Positions 14,829 to 23,612 of a stretch of DNA of 38,904 bases are shown here, in pieces. The number at the start of each line of letters is the position of its first letter. Position 1 is the first letter of the stretch. Below the pieces are notes generated by a model. The model saw only the letters and a list, made by a program, of their open reading frames with translations, was not told where the DNA came from and ran no database searches. The DNA lies in contig JAGWRI010000022.1 in assembly GCA_028876525.1 (NCBI GenBank), positions 1 through 38,904 of the forward strand, read 5' to 3'. Origin of the DNA: Gemmatimonadota bacterium (GTDB lineage: Bacteria; Gemmatimonadota; Gemmatimonadetes; Gemmatimonadales; Gemmatimonadaceae). Made by a program: the position numbers and the translations under genes.

Positions 14829-14863
14829 CGGCGGCAGCGCGGCCTCGGTGCGCGCTGCCGCCG
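14829..14863 (+). terminator. 12-bp GC hairpin between rplT and pheS
   Basis: CGGCGGCAGCGC (14829-14840) pairs perfectly with GCGCTGCCGCCG (14852-14863) around an 11-base loop. The following sequence ATTTGCTTTGG is only mildly T-rich. It may be a leaky terminator or attenuator that lowers pheST expression relative to the ribosomal genes. No Phe-rich leader peptide is visible. Confidence 0.55.
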
Positions 14864-14891
14864 ATTTGCTTTGGACCATCCTCGTTCTCGA

Positions 14892-15941
14892 ATGACGCTC
14901 CCCGACCACCCGTCGCTCGACGACTACCGCGGCCAGATCTCCGAAATGGCCGCCCAGGGGCTCGCCGCCATCGGCGACGCCCCGGACCTCGACGCCCTCG
15001 AGGCGGCCCGCGTCGCCTATCTCGGCGACCGCCGGGGCCGCATGCTCGAGTTCCAGCGGGCCCTGGGCGCCATCGCCAGGGACGCCAAGCCCGAGGCCGG
15101 CAGGCTGTTCAACACGGTCAAGCGCCAGCTCGAGAGCGCCCTCGACGAACGCCGCGCCCGCCTGGGACGCGGCGCCGGCGGCTACACGCCCCCGGCCGAC
15201 CTCACGATGCCCGCCCGCCCCCAGTGGACGGGCGCCCGGCACCCGGTCACGCTCGTCATCGAGGAAATCGCCGCGATCTTCCGCGAGCTGGGATTCACGA
15301 TCGCCCTCGGCCCGGAGGTCGAGACCGAGTGGTACAACTTCGGCGCCCTCAACTTCCCGGCCAACCACCCGGCCATGGACCTGCACGACACGCTGTACGT
15401 GCAGGACGACGTGCTGCTGCGCACCCACACCTCGCCGGTGCAGGTGCGCACGCTGCAGCGGTTCGCGCCGCCCATCCGAATCCTGGCCCCGGGCAACGTG
15501 TACCGGCGCGACTTCTTCGACGCGTCGCACGCCCCGATGTTCGCCCAGATCGAGGGGCTGTGCGTGGACGAGGGCGTCAGCTTCGTGGACCTCAAGGCCA
15601 CGCTGGGCCACTTCGCCCGGCGCTTCTTCGGCTCCACCCGCGCCCGGTTCCGCCCCAGCTACTTCCCGTTCACCGAGCCGTCGGCCGAGATGGACGTCGA
15701 GTGCCGCCTCTGCCGCGGGGCGGGGTGCGCGGCGTGCAAGGGCACGGGCTGGATGGAGATCCTCGGCTCGGGGATGGTGCACCCGGCGGTGCTCGAAGCC
15801 GCCGGCGTGGACAGCGAGAAGTACACCGGATGGGCGTTCGGCATGGGCCCGGCCCGCATCGCCATGCAGCGCTACGGCGTGACCGACATCCGCGTGTTCT
15901 ACGATTCCGACGTCCGCTTCCTGGAGCAGATCGCCGAATGA
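14892..15941 (+). CDS. pheS: Phenylalanyl-tRNA synthetase alpha subunit
   Basis: PheS carries the class II catalytic core of the alpha2-beta2 enzyme. The 349 residues include an N-terminal coiled coil, then LHDTLYVQDDVLLRTHTSPVQVRTL (about 165-190, motif 1/2 region with the RTHTSPVQ signature). The C-terminal motif 3 is GMGPARIAMQRYGV. A CRLC...GCAACKGTGW segment near residue 275 looks like a small Cys cluster, as seen in many PheS proteins. The ATG at 14892 is preferred over the TTG 21 bases upstream because it gives the normal N-terminus. Its stop overlaps the pheT ATG by four bases. Confidence 0.96.
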   Translation: MTLPDHPSLDDYRGQISEMAAQGLAAIGDAPDLDALEAARVAYLGDRRGRMLEFQRALGAIARDAKPEAGRLFNTVKRQLESALDERRARLGRGAGGYTPPADLTMPARPQWTGARHPVTLVIEEIAAIFRELGFTIALGPEVETEWYNFGALNFPANHPAMDLHDTLYVQDDVLLRTHTSPVQVRTLQRFAPPIRILAPGNVYRRDFFDASHAPMFAQIEGLCVDEGVSFVDLKATLGHFARRFFGSTRARFRPSYFPFTEPSAEMDVECRLCRGAGCAACKGTGWMEILGSGMVHPAVLEAAGVDSEKYTGWAFGMGPARIAMQRYGVTDIRVFYDSDVRFLEQIAE

Positions 15942-18373
15942 ACGTCTCCTACGAGTGGCTCCGGGCGTTCGTGCCGTTCGAGGAGACTCCCGCGCAGCTC
16001 CGCGAGCTGATCACCACGCACGCCGCCACGGTGGACGACCTCGTGCACCTGCGGGCCGACCTGGCGGACATCGTCGTGGCCCGCGTAGTCGAGGAGGGGC
16101 CGCACCCCGATTCGGACCACCTGCACGTCACCCGGGTGGACGACGGGAGCGGCGAGCTGCTCGACGTCGTGTGCGGCGCGGCCAACGTCACGGCGGGCAA
16201 GCTGTACCCGTTCGCGCGGGTCGGCGTCACGATCCCCACCGGCATCACGCTCGAAAAGCGCAAGATCCGCGGGCAGACCTCCAACGGCATGCTCTGCTCG
16301 GCGCGCGAGCTCAAGCTCGGCGACGACCACGCGGGCATCATGGAGTTGAGCGTGGACGTGCCGCCGGGCACGCCGTTGCTGCGGGCCCTTCCGCTGTCCG
16401 ACATGCAGTTCGTGGTTGACGTGCTGCCCAACCGGCCCGACCTGCTCTCGCACCTGGGCGTGGCCCGCGAGGTGAGCGCCGCCACCGGCAAGCCGCTGGC
16501 CCTCCCCGCGCTGCCCGGCGAGGCGCCGGTCTGGGGCGAGGCGCCGCACGTGCGGCACGAGGGCACGACCGCGGGCGTCACGGTGCGCGTGGACCACGCG
16601 CTGGCGCCGCGCTATATGGGATTGGTCATCAAGGGCGTGAAGGTGGGGCCCAGCCCCGAATGGCTGGTGAAGCGGCTGGAGAGCGTGGGCAGCCGCTCGA
16701 TCAACAACGTCGTGGACGCCAGCAACTACGTCCTGCACGAGGTGGGCCAGCCGACGCACGCCTTCGACCTGGCGCGACTGGCCGGCGCCACGGTGCAGGT
16801 CCGCGCCGCCAGGAAGGGCGAGAAGATCGTCACGCTGGACGGCGTGGAGCGCGCGCTCGACGAGACCGTCACCGTCATCGCCGACGCCGAGCGCGCCCAC
16901 GCCATTGCCGGCGTGATGGGCGGGCGCGACAGCGAGGTGACCGACGCCACGACCGACCTGTTCCTCGAAGTCGCCGTGTTCGACGCGCGGCGGACGCGCA
17001 CGGGGCGCAAGCGCGTGGGCCTGAGCACCGACGCCAGCTATCGCTTCGAGCGTGGGGTGGACTTCGCCCTGCCGCCCATGGCGCTCGAGCGCCTGGCCCG
17101 TCTGATCATGGCCGTGGCCGGTGGGCAGGTGGCCGGGCCGCCGGTGGACGTCGTGGAACAGGTGCCCGTGCCGCGTGCCGTGACCGTACGCTCGTCCCGC
17201 GTGGCCAAGGTGCTCGGCGCGCGGGTGCCCAGCGTGGACGCCGCGGCGCGGCTGACCGCGATCGGCTTCACGGTGGACGCCGAGGAGGGGGAGGGGGAAC
17301 TCACGGTCGTCGCGCCCTCGTGGCGGGCCGACATCGTGCGCGAGATCGACGTGATCGAGGAGATCGCGCGGCTCAAGGGCTACGACTGGTTCCCCACCGA
17401 GATCCGCCCGTTCCGCCCGGGCACGCCGCCCGACGATCCGATCTGGGTGCAGTCCGACCGGGTGCGCGAGACGCTCGTGTCGCTCGGCTTGCTCGAGGCT
17501 CGGCCCATGCCATTCACGAAGGGCGACGGCGCGTCGCGCTTCGTGCGCGTGGCCAACCCGCTGGCCGAGGACGAGCCGTATCTGCGCCGCGAGCTGCTCG
17601 ACACGCTGGCCCGCCGCGCCGAGGACAATCTGGCGCACCTGCAGGGGAACCTGCGGCTGTTCGAGATCGGCTCGGCGTTCGAGCCCACGGGCGCCGCGAT
17701 GCCGCGCGAGATCGTGCGCGTGGGCGTGCTGATGATGGGCGACCGGCACCCCGAGCACTTCGCGTCGGCCAGGGGCCAGCGCTACGACGAGTGGGACGCC
17801 AAGGCCGTGGCCGAGCGGGCCGCCCGCGCCGCGCATCCGGCGGCCGACATCGCCCTCGTGCCCGCCGACGGCGGGTGGCTCTGGCGCGTGCACGCCGGCG
17901 GGCGCGACGTGGGCGGTGTGCGCCATGTGGCGCTCGACGCCCCGGTGTGGGCGGCGCCCGCCTTCGGCGTCGAGATCGACCTGGCCGAGATGCCCAACGC
18001 CGACGTCGCGCCGGCGGGCCAGAACGCGCACGGCACCGCGCCCGGTCCCGTGGGGCGGCACTGGCCGCAATATCGTCCCGTGCCCACCATGCCCTCCGCC
18101 GAATTCGACCTGGCGCTCCTCGTGCCGGCGGGGGTCACCTCGGCTCAGGTCGAGGCGAGCATCCGGGCCGCGTCGGGCGAGCTGCTGGAGCGGCTGCAGT
18201 TGTTCGACCAGTACACGGGCCAGGGCGTGCCCGAGGGAATGCGGAGCCTGGCCTGGCGATTGACCTTGCGCCATCCGGAACGCACTCTACGGGACAAGGA
18301 AATCGAGGGTCGCCGCTCGAAGATCCTCAGTGTCCTCGACCAGGAGCTACATGTCCGAGCGCGAACGTCCTGA
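15938..18373 (+). CDS. pheT: Phenylalanyl-tRNA synthetase beta subunit
   Basis: An 811-residue PheT with the standard domain order. The N-terminal MNVSYEWLRAFV segment leads into an EMAP-II-like tRNA-binding domain (IVVARVVEEGPHPDSDHLHVTRV, CGAANV; about 45-150). The B3/B4 editing domain follows (RSINNVVDASNYVLHEVGQPTHAFD, about 245-270). Next come the B5 domain, the inactive synthetase-like core (RLKGYDWFPTEI) and a C-terminal anticodon-binding FDX-ACB domain (RSLAWRLTLRHPERTLRDKEI). It starts with an ATGA overlap with pheS and overlaps the next small gene by 23 bases. Confidence 0.97.
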   Translation: MNVSYEWLRAFVPFEETPAQLRELITTHAATVDDLVHLRADLADIVVARVVEEGPHPDSDHLHVTRVDDGSGELLDVVCGAANVTAGKLYPFARVGVTIPTGITLEKRKIRGQTSNGMLCSARELKLGDDHAGIMELSVDVPPGTPLLRALPLSDMQFVVDVLPNRPDLLSHLGVAREVSAATGKPLALPALPGEAPVWGEAPHVRHEGTTAGVTVRVDHALAPRYMGLVIKGVKVGPSPEWLVKRLESVGSRSINNVVDASNYVLHEVGQPTHAFDLARLAGATVQVRAARKGEKIVTLDGVERALDETVTVIADAERAHAIAGVMGGRDSEVTDATTDLFLEVAVFDARRTRTGRKRVGLSTDASYRFERGVDFALPPMALERLARLIMAVAGGQVAGPPVDVVEQVPVPRAVTVRSSRVAKVLGARVPSVDAAARLTAIGFTVDAEEGEGELTVVAPSWRADIVREIDVIEEIARLKGYDWFPTEIRPFRPGTPPDDPIWVQSDRVRETLVSLGLLEARPMPFTKGDGASRFVRVANPLAEDEPYLRRELLDTLARRAEDNLAHLQGNLRLFEIGSAFEPTGAAMPREIVRVGVLMMGDRHPEHFASARGQRYDEWDAKAVAERAARAAHPAADIALVPADGGWLWRVHAGGRDVGGVRHVALDAPVWAAPAFGVEIDLAEMPNADVAPAGQNAHGTAPGPVGRHWPQYRPVPTMPSAEFDLALLVPAGVTSAQVEASIRAASGELLERLQLFDQYTGQGVPEGMRSLAWRLTLRHPERTLRDKEIEGRRSKILSVLDQELHVRARTS

Positions 18374-18656
18374 CGCCGCCGCATTTCGCGAGCTGGAGTC
18401 GCTGGTGCGCAGTCTCGGGGACGAGCTGGCCTCCATGCGCCGGCGGGCGCTGCTGGCCGAGGCGCGGCTCAAGGAGCTGGAGTCGGCGGGGAGCGGGGGC
18501 GCGGTGCAGCCGAAGCTCGCCGATCGCATCTCGCGGCTGGAGCGGGAGAACGCGCGGCTGCGCGACCGGCTGGACCGGGCGAAGGAGCGGTCGAAGGTGA
18601 TGCTCGACCGCGTGCACTTCCTGCGGCAGCAGGTCGAGACGCGGGGGGATCGGTGA
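18351..18656 (+). CDS. Small coiled-coil protein between pheT and zapA
   Basis: A 101-residue, highly charged protein with heptad patterning through most of its length (ELESLVRSLGDELASMRRRALLAEARLKELE; then ISRLERENARLRDRL). No enzymatic motif is present. The ATG at 18351 has a good AGGAG ribosome binding site five bases upstream; the track's earlier start has none. It overlaps pheT by 23 bases and zapA by four, so all three are translationally linked. By position and shape it may act with ZapA at the division ring, in the manner of ZapB, but there is no recognisable ZapB similarity and this is only inference. Confidence 0.8.
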   Translation: MSERERPDAAAFRELESLVRSLGDELASMRRRALLAEARLKELESAGSGGAVQPKLADRISRLERENARLRDRLDRAKERSKVMLDRVHFLRQQVETRGDR

Positions 18657-18949
18657 GCGCGACCAAGCACTCGGTGAAGGTTTCGATTCTGGGCGAGGAG
18701 TACACGATCCGCAGCGACGTGCCGCCGGAGCAGACCAAGGCCATCGCGAAGTACCTCGACGACGCGGTCCGCGAAGTCATGCACGGCGGCAAGGTGCTGG
18801 ACTCGCAGCGGGCGGCGATCCTGGCGGCGCTGCAGATCACGAACGACCTGTTCGAGGCGCGCGCCGGGGCCGAGGAGATCGCGAGCTCGATGGAGGCGTT
18901 GAGCGCCGACGTGCGGCGCTGGCTGCCGCCGGCCAAGCGGGGGAACTGA
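18653..18949 (+). CDS. zapA: Cell division protein ZapA
   Basis: ZapA bundles FtsZ filaments at the division site. The 98-residue protein matches the family: an N-terminal KVSILGEEYTIRSDVPPEQTKAIAKYLDD globular head, then an alpha-helical tail (SQRAAILAALQITNDLFEAR) used for tetramer formation. The GTG start overlaps the upstream stop. In many bacteria 6S RNA and rny lie just downstream of zapA; here a convergent minus-strand block of about 6.5 kb separates zapA from rny. Confidence 0.93.
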   Translation: MSATKHSVKVSILGEEYTIRSDVPPEQTKAIAKYLDDAVREVMHGGKVLDSQRAAILAALQITNDLFEARAGAEEIASSMEALSADVRRWLPPAKRGN

Positions 18950-18958
18950 CCGCCCGGC

Positions 18959-20668
18959 TCAGCCGCCGCCCCGTGCGGCGGCCGGGCGGGGTCGTGGCGC
19001 GAGGTCCAGCGTAACGATTCCCAGGGGGCCGGCCGGCGCGGTCACGGTGGAGTCGAGCCACACTGTCGTGTCGCGGAGCGCGTGAATCGAGATCGAGACG
19101 CCCCGCGGAATGCCGCACGCCGCGAAACGGCCCTTCACCGCGTGCACGAGGCGCGTCGTCGTGCCCGCGAATGCGCCCCCGTAGGCCCAGGTGAGCTTGA
19201 GATCCGTTCCGGCGTCGGACTGCCGGCTGTCGTCGCGCACATTCCCGACCAGCACGGTGGTCTGCGAATCCAGGGGCTGCCCCTCGCAGAGCCGCCGCTC
19301 GACGTCGTCATACGAGAGCAGGACCATGGGGCGGAGGGTGTCGGCGCGGTCGGGGACCGTGATGTCCGACCGCAGCGGCGGCTCGGCATCAAACGGGGCG
19401 AGCGCCGGATCCTCGGCGTGGATCGTGTACGGGCCCGGGAGCAGATCGCGGAACCGGAACGCGCCGCGCGCATCGGTGGTCACGGTGTCGGCGTACTTCT
19501 CGAGCCACACGCGGACACCGGGTGCCGGAGACGCCGCGCGGCCGCGCACCACCAGGCCGACGACGGTGCCCACCGGCCCGTGCCAGTGCAGCCCGCCGGG
19601 CCACGAGGCGTCGGCCAGGATGCCGCCGATGTGCTGCACCTGGGTCACGTCGTACTGCCACACGCCGGGCTCCCACCGGTACGACCGACGGCGGCGCAGC
19701 ACGGGCGCCGTCAGATCCCATCGGCTGAGCATCACCACGCCGTTGGGCATCGTGCTGAAGTCGATCGTCCCGCCGGCGCCGGCCTCGCGGGCCGCGTCCT
19801 CGATGCGCACGTAGCCGAAGCTCATGCTCCGCAGCTCGGGTGTGCCGCTGCGCAGCCAGAGCGTGCCGGCGACGTCCACGATGGCATCGGGCGCGTTCTT
19901 CGCGGGCTCGAACGCCAGCCCGATCTCGTCCGGGTGGCGGCGCGGATCGGCCGTGACCGAGAAGCAGTGGTTGGCCGCGAACTGCGGGTCGAGCAGGACG
20001 TCGGCGTCCGGGGCGTAATAGGTGCGCCCGTCGTCGGCATCGACCACGAAACCGGTGTGTTCGAAATCGCGCGCCGTGGCGGCGGCGGCGAATGGGCGCT
20101 GGGAGCTGCCCGCGGAGATCCGGGCGCGCTGCTGGAGCAGATGGGCGCCGCCGGCGTCGTAGACCTGCCGGTACTCCAGGACGCGCACGGCGGCCGGCAC
20201 GGCCTGCCGCGCGACGACGGTGGCCAGCAGCCCGGCCCGCGCCTGCTGCCACAACTCGGCCGCCGCGCTGCCCGGGCGGTCGTCCTCCCCGCAGATCTTC
20301 TCGCTGGACGTGCGCACGGCGGCCAGCACGATCGAGATCTCCGGCATCGCGAGGTCGAGGGCCGTCGCGCTTCCCGGCCTGGCCTCGACCGTCCGCTGGA
20401 CCGGGCGGAAGCCGATGCGCAGCACGCGCACGCGGACCCGGCCCGCCGGCACCGTGGCGCCGAACCGCCCGGCGGTGTCGGTGATGAGCTGCCGCAGGGT
20501 GCGGCCGGCGCCATCGCTCATCGTGACCACGGCACCGGCGATCGGCAGCCGGCTCAGGCTGTCGCGCACCGCGCCGGTCACGCGCTGGGCGCTGGCGACC
20601 GCCGGCGAGACGGCGGCGAGGAGCAGGGCGGCGAAACGCCACCGGCGGCGAGCGGAGGAGGGCCCCAT
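18959..20668 (-). CDS. Exported protein with two carboxypeptidase-regulatory-like domains
   Basis: A 569-residue secreted or envelope protein. Residues 1-27 are a signal peptide (RRRWRFAALLLAAV, cleavage after ASA). A carboxypeptidase-D regulatory-like beta-sandwich follows (VTGAVRDSLSRLPIAGAVVTM, about 30-110). The middle part has no recognised domain, and a second such sandwich is at about 375-445 (GLVVRGRAASPAPGVRVWL, FRFRDLLPGPYTIHAED). No peptidase motif and no TonB-receptor barrel are visible. Such proteins are frequent in Bacteroidota and Gemmatimonadota envelopes. It is downstream of korB by 86 bases on the same strand and may be read with it or separately. Function unknown. Confidence 0.8.
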   Translation of the reverse strand: MGPSSARRRWRFAALLLAAVSPAVASAQRVTGAVRDSLSRLPIAGAVVTMSDGAGRTLRQLITDTAGRFGATVPAGRVRVRVLRIGFRPVQRTVEARPGSATALDLAMPEISIVLAAVRTSSEKICGEDDRPGSAAAELWQQARAGLLATVVARQAVPAAVRVLEYRQVYDAGGAHLLQQRARISAGSSQRPFAAAATARDFEHTGFVVDADDGRTYYAPDADVLLDPQFAANHCFSVTADPRRHPDEIGLAFEPAKNAPDAIVDVAGTLWLRSGTPELRSMSFGYVRIEDAAREAGAGGTIDFSTMPNGVVMLSRWDLTAPVLRRRRSYRWEPGVWQYDVTQVQHIGGILADASWPGGLHWHGPVGTVVGLVVRGRAASPAPGVRVWLEKYADTVTTDARGAFRFRDLLPGPYTIHAEDPALAPFDAEPPLRSDITVPDRADTLRPMVLLSYDDVERRLCEGQPLDSQTTVLVGNVRDDSRQSDAGTDLKLTWAYGGAFAGTTTRLVHAVKGRFAACGIPRGVSISIHALRDTTVWLDSTVTAPAGPLGIVTLDLAPRPRPAAARGGG

Positions 20669-20692
20669 GTCCCTACCGTACGCCGCGGACCT

Positions 20693-20709
20693 GCCGCCGG
20701 AAAGGCGGC
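20693..20709. terminator. Small hairpin between korB and the exported-protein gene
   Basis: GCCGCC-ggaaa-GGCGGC is a perfect 6-bp stem with a 5-base loop downstream of korB. No T-tract follows on the minus strand. It may weaken read-through into the next gene. Confidence 0.3.
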
Positions 20710-20754
20710 GGGATTAGGGTACGATGAAGGTTGGCTTACGTTCCGCCGGCCACC

Positions 20755-21816
20755 CTACCGGTACTCCTCCATCAGCTCCTGCAGGGCCGCGTTGCCGGGG
20801 CACAGCTCCTCGTACGGCAGCTCCACCAATGGCCGGGCCACGGTCTTGTTGAGCGTGTGCAGATCCTGGCTTCGCTCGTTGATGTAGATGAGCCCGGTCG
20901 GGATCTCGCCGCGGCGCTGGTGGTCGCGCAGGTGCCGGTACGCCACGTCGCGGTCGCGCGGATTGTAGTCCTCGGGCGTCTTGCGGAACCGCACGACGCT
21001 GCCGTCGTGCATCGCCACCGACATCGCGTCGCCGGCGCCGGCCTCGGCGGGGGCCGTGATCTCCTTGCGAAGGGGCACGAAGTCCACCGGCGCCAGCTCC
21101 TGGTAGTGCTCGCGCGTGTAGCGGTAACTCTTCGTGGACCCGACGTGGTCGTTGAAGCTCACGCAGGGCGAGATGATGTCGATGAACCCGAACCCGTTGT
21201 GCAGGAGCCCGGCCTTGAGCATCGGCACGAGCTGGGCCTTGTCGCCCGAGAACCCGCGGGCCACGAACGTCGCCCCCAGGCTGAGCGCGAGGAGCACCGG
21301 ATCGATGGGGGGGAACTCGTTCTCGTCGCCCTTCTTGGACGTGGAGCCGATGTCGGCCGACGCCGAGAACTGCCCTTTGGTGAGGCCGTACACGCCGTTG
21401 TTTTCCAGCACGTACAGCATGTTCACGTTGCGGCGAATGGCGTGCACGAACTGGCCGAGTCCGATGGAAAGCGAGTCGCCGTCGCCCGAAATGCCGATGT
21501 ACACGAGGTCGCGGTTGGCCGCGTTGGCGCCCGTGGTGAGCGCCGGCATCCGCCCGTGCACGCCGTTGAAGCCGTGCGACTGCTTCATGAAGTACGCGGT
21601 GGTCTTGGACGAGCACCCGATGCCGCTCATCTTGGCGGCGCGGTGCGGGGGGACGTCCAGCTCCCAGAACGCCTGGACGATGGCCGCCGTGATCGAGTCG
21701 TGGCCGCACCCCGCGCAGAGCGTGGACATCGCGCCCTCGTAGTCGCGCCGCGTGAGGCCGAGCGCGTTCCGGGGCAGGGACGGATGCTTGACGGGCGGCT
21801 TGACGATGGACGTCAT
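20755..21816 (-). CDS. korB: 2-oxoacid:ferredoxin oxidoreductase beta subunit (KorB-like)
   Basis: The beta subunit binds thiamine diphosphate in an enzyme that oxidises a 2-oxoacid to acyl-CoA while reducing ferredoxin. The 353 residues include CAGCGHDSI near residue 35 (iron-sulfur and cofactor environment). The TPP/Mg motif is GISGDGDSLSIGLGQFVHAIRRN...ENNGVYGLTKGQ (about 110-150). The ISPCVSFND segment near 205 is characteristic of 2-oxoglutarate enzymes. Pyruvate enzymes share the fold, so the substrate is likely but not certain. It overlaps korA by four bases. Confidence 0.9.
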   Translation of the reverse strand: MTSIVKPPVKHPSLPRNALGLTRRDYEGAMSTLCAGCGHDSITAAIVQAFWELDVPPHRAAKMSGIGCSSKTTAYFMKQSHGFNGVHGRMPALTTGANAANRDLVYIGISGDGDSLSIGLGQFVHAIRRNVNMLYVLENNGVYGLTKGQFSASADIGSTSKKGDENEFPPIDPVLLALSLGATFVARGFSGDKAQLVPMLKAGLLHNGFGFIDIISPCVSFNDHVGSTKSYRYTREHYQELAPVDFVPLRKEITAPAEAGAGDAMSVAMHDGSVVRFRKTPEDYNPRDRDVAYRHLRDHQRRGEIPTGLIYINERSQDLHTLNKTVARPLVELPYEELCPGNAALQELMEEYR

Positions 21817-23612
21817 ACGGCGGCTCCCTCCAGGTGAGCCGTGACGGCGCCGACCACGCGCCCCGCGGTGAGCGGGAGGCCGCCGTAGTCGAGCACCGGA
21901 ATCATGTGGTCGCGCGGCACGCCGGTCTCGATGGCGAGCATGGCGCGGAGCTGCGCGTCGCGATTCTGCTCCACGACGAACACGAACTCATGCTCGTTGA
22001 GGAAATCCGCGACTTCCGCCGCGAACGGGAATCCGCGAATGCGCATGTAGTCGGCCCCGATGCCCTGGGCGCGGAGCAGGTCCAACGCCTCGCGCAGCGC
22101 CCCGTGGGTCCCGCCCAGCGCCACGAGCCCCACCGACGCGCCCTCCTGGCGGAAGACCTCCGGCGCCGGCACCGCCGACGCCGCGCCCTGGATCTTCCGC
22201 GCGATGCGGTCCACGAGCTCCAGGTACGCGTCGGAATCCTCGGTGTAGGCCGCGTTCTTGTCGTGCCCCGACCCGCGGGTGAAATACGCGCCCTTGGGTC
22301 CCACGCCGGGCAGCGTGCGATAGGGGATGCCGTCGCCGTCCACGTCGGTGTAGCGCGCGAACTTCTTGACGTTCTCCAGATCGGCGGCGCTCAGCACCTT
22401 GCCGCGGTCCGGCACGTACGCATCGTCCCAGGAAAATCGGGGCACCATCCAGTCGTTCATGCCGATGTCGAGGTCGGACACCACGAACACCGGCGTCTGG
22501 TACCGCTCGGCGAGGTCGAACGCGTCGCGCGCCATCGTGAAACACTCGGCCGGACTGCAGGGATACAGCGCGATGTGCTTGGTGTCGCCGTGCGAGGCGT
22601 AGGCAATCGCCATCAGGTCGCCCTGCTGCGTGCGCGTCGGCATGCCGGTGGACGGGCCGGTGCGCTGGACGTCGAAGAACACGCAGGGCACCTCGCCGTA
22701 GTAGGCGAGGCCGATGAACTCCTCCATGAGCGAGATGCCGGGGCCGGCGGTCGACGTGAACGCCCGCGCGCCCGCCCAGCCGGCGCCGATCACCATCCCG
22801 GCGGCGGCCAGCTCGTCCTCGGCCTGGATCATCGCGTACCGGCGCTGGCCCGAGTCGGGGTCGCGGCGGTAGCGCTCGCCGAACGTCCGATAGGCCTCCA
22901 TCAGCGACGTCGACGGAGTGATCGGATACCAGGCGCCCACCGTCGCGCCCGCGAACACGCATCCCAGCGCCGCCGCCGTGTTGCCGTCGATGACGATTGA
23001 ATCCCGGGTCGCGTCCATCCGCTCGAGGCGGATGGGCAGGGGACAGTCGAAGTGCTTCATCGCATAATCGTGCCCGAGCTGGATGGCGCGGAAGTTGGCG
23101 TCCAGCAGCGCCTTCTTCTTCGAGAACTTCTCGCGCAGCATCTCGCCCACGACGTCCATGTCGATGTCGAACAGGGCCGCGAGCGTGCCCGTGTACACGA
23201 TGTTGCGGAGCAGCGTGCGCGGCCGGTCGCCCTCGAAATTCTCCACGCAGAGCTGGCCGAACGGCACTCCGAGGTACTGCACGTCGTCGCGGATCAGCGA
23301 CCGATCCAGCGGCCAGCTCGAGTCGTACACGAGGTACCCGCCCGCCCGCACCGCGGCCACGTCGCGCTCGTACGTGCCGGTGTTGAGCGCCACCACGAGG
23401 TCGATCTGCTCCGGGCGCGCCATGTACCCGTCCCGGTTGACCCGGATTTCGTACCAGGTGGGCAGCCCCTGAATGTTGGACGGGAAGATGTTCTTGCCCG
23501 ACACGGGGATGCCCATCCGGAAGATGGCCTGCATCAGCAGTCCATTGGCACTGGCCGAGCCGGTGCCGTTGACGGTGGCCATCTTGAACGCGAAGTCGTT
23601 CACCCCACTCAT
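21813..23612 (-). CDS. korA: 2-oxoacid:ferredoxin oxidoreductase, fused gamma-alpha subunit (KorA-like)
   Basis: A 599-residue fusion. The gamma domain (about 1-190; NGTGSASANGLLMQAIFRMG, KNIFPSNIQGLPTWYEIRV) precedes the alpha domain (about 200-599). The alpha domain has GNTAAALGCVFAGATVGAWYPITPSTSLME, the pyrimidine-binding region GPGISLMEEFIGLAYYGEVP and PTRTQQGDL. Fused gamma-alpha subunits are typical of aerobic or facultative 2-oxoglutarate:ferredoxin oxidoreductases. The ATG at 23612 forms an ATGA overlap with the upstream iron-sulfur flavoprotein gene; the much longer ORF in the track is the same frame running into that gene's shadow. The electron acceptor domain is supplied by the neighbouring gene. 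Confidence 0.92.
   Translation of the reverse strand: MSGVNDFAFKMATVNGTGSASANGLLMQAIFRMGIPVSGKNIFPSNIQGLPTWYEIRVNRDGYMARPEQIDLVVALNTGTYERDVAAVRAGGYLVYDSSWPLDRSLIRDDVQYLGVPFGQLCVENFEGDRPRTLLRNIVYTGTLAALFDIDMDVVGEMLREKFSKKKALLDANFRAIQLGHDYAMKHFDCPLPIRLERMDATRDSIVIDGNTAAALGCVFAGATVGAWYPITPSTSLMEAYRTFGERYRRDPDSGQRRYAMIQAEDELAAAGMVIGAGWAGARAFTSTAGPGISLMEEFIGLAYYGEVPCVFFDVQRTGPSTGMPTRTQQGDLMAIAYASHGDTKHIALYPCSPAECFTMARDAFDLAERYQTPVFVVSDLDIGMNDWMVPRFSWDDAYVPDRGKVLSAADLENVKKFARYTDVDGDGIPYRTLPGVGPKGAYFTRGSGHDKNAAYTEDSDAYLELVDRIARKIQGAASAVPAPEVFRQEGASVGLVALGGTHGALREALDLLRAQGIGADYMRIRGFPFAAEVADFLNEHEFVFVVEQNRDAQLRAMLAIETGVPRDHMIPVLDYGGLPLTAGRVVGAVTAHLEGAAV

Noticed and set aside
15899-18274. 791-codon open frame antisense to pheT
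   Set aside because: High GC content leaves few stops in the antisense frame. The residues are His/Gly/Arg-rich without any motif, and pheT on the other strand is unmistakable.
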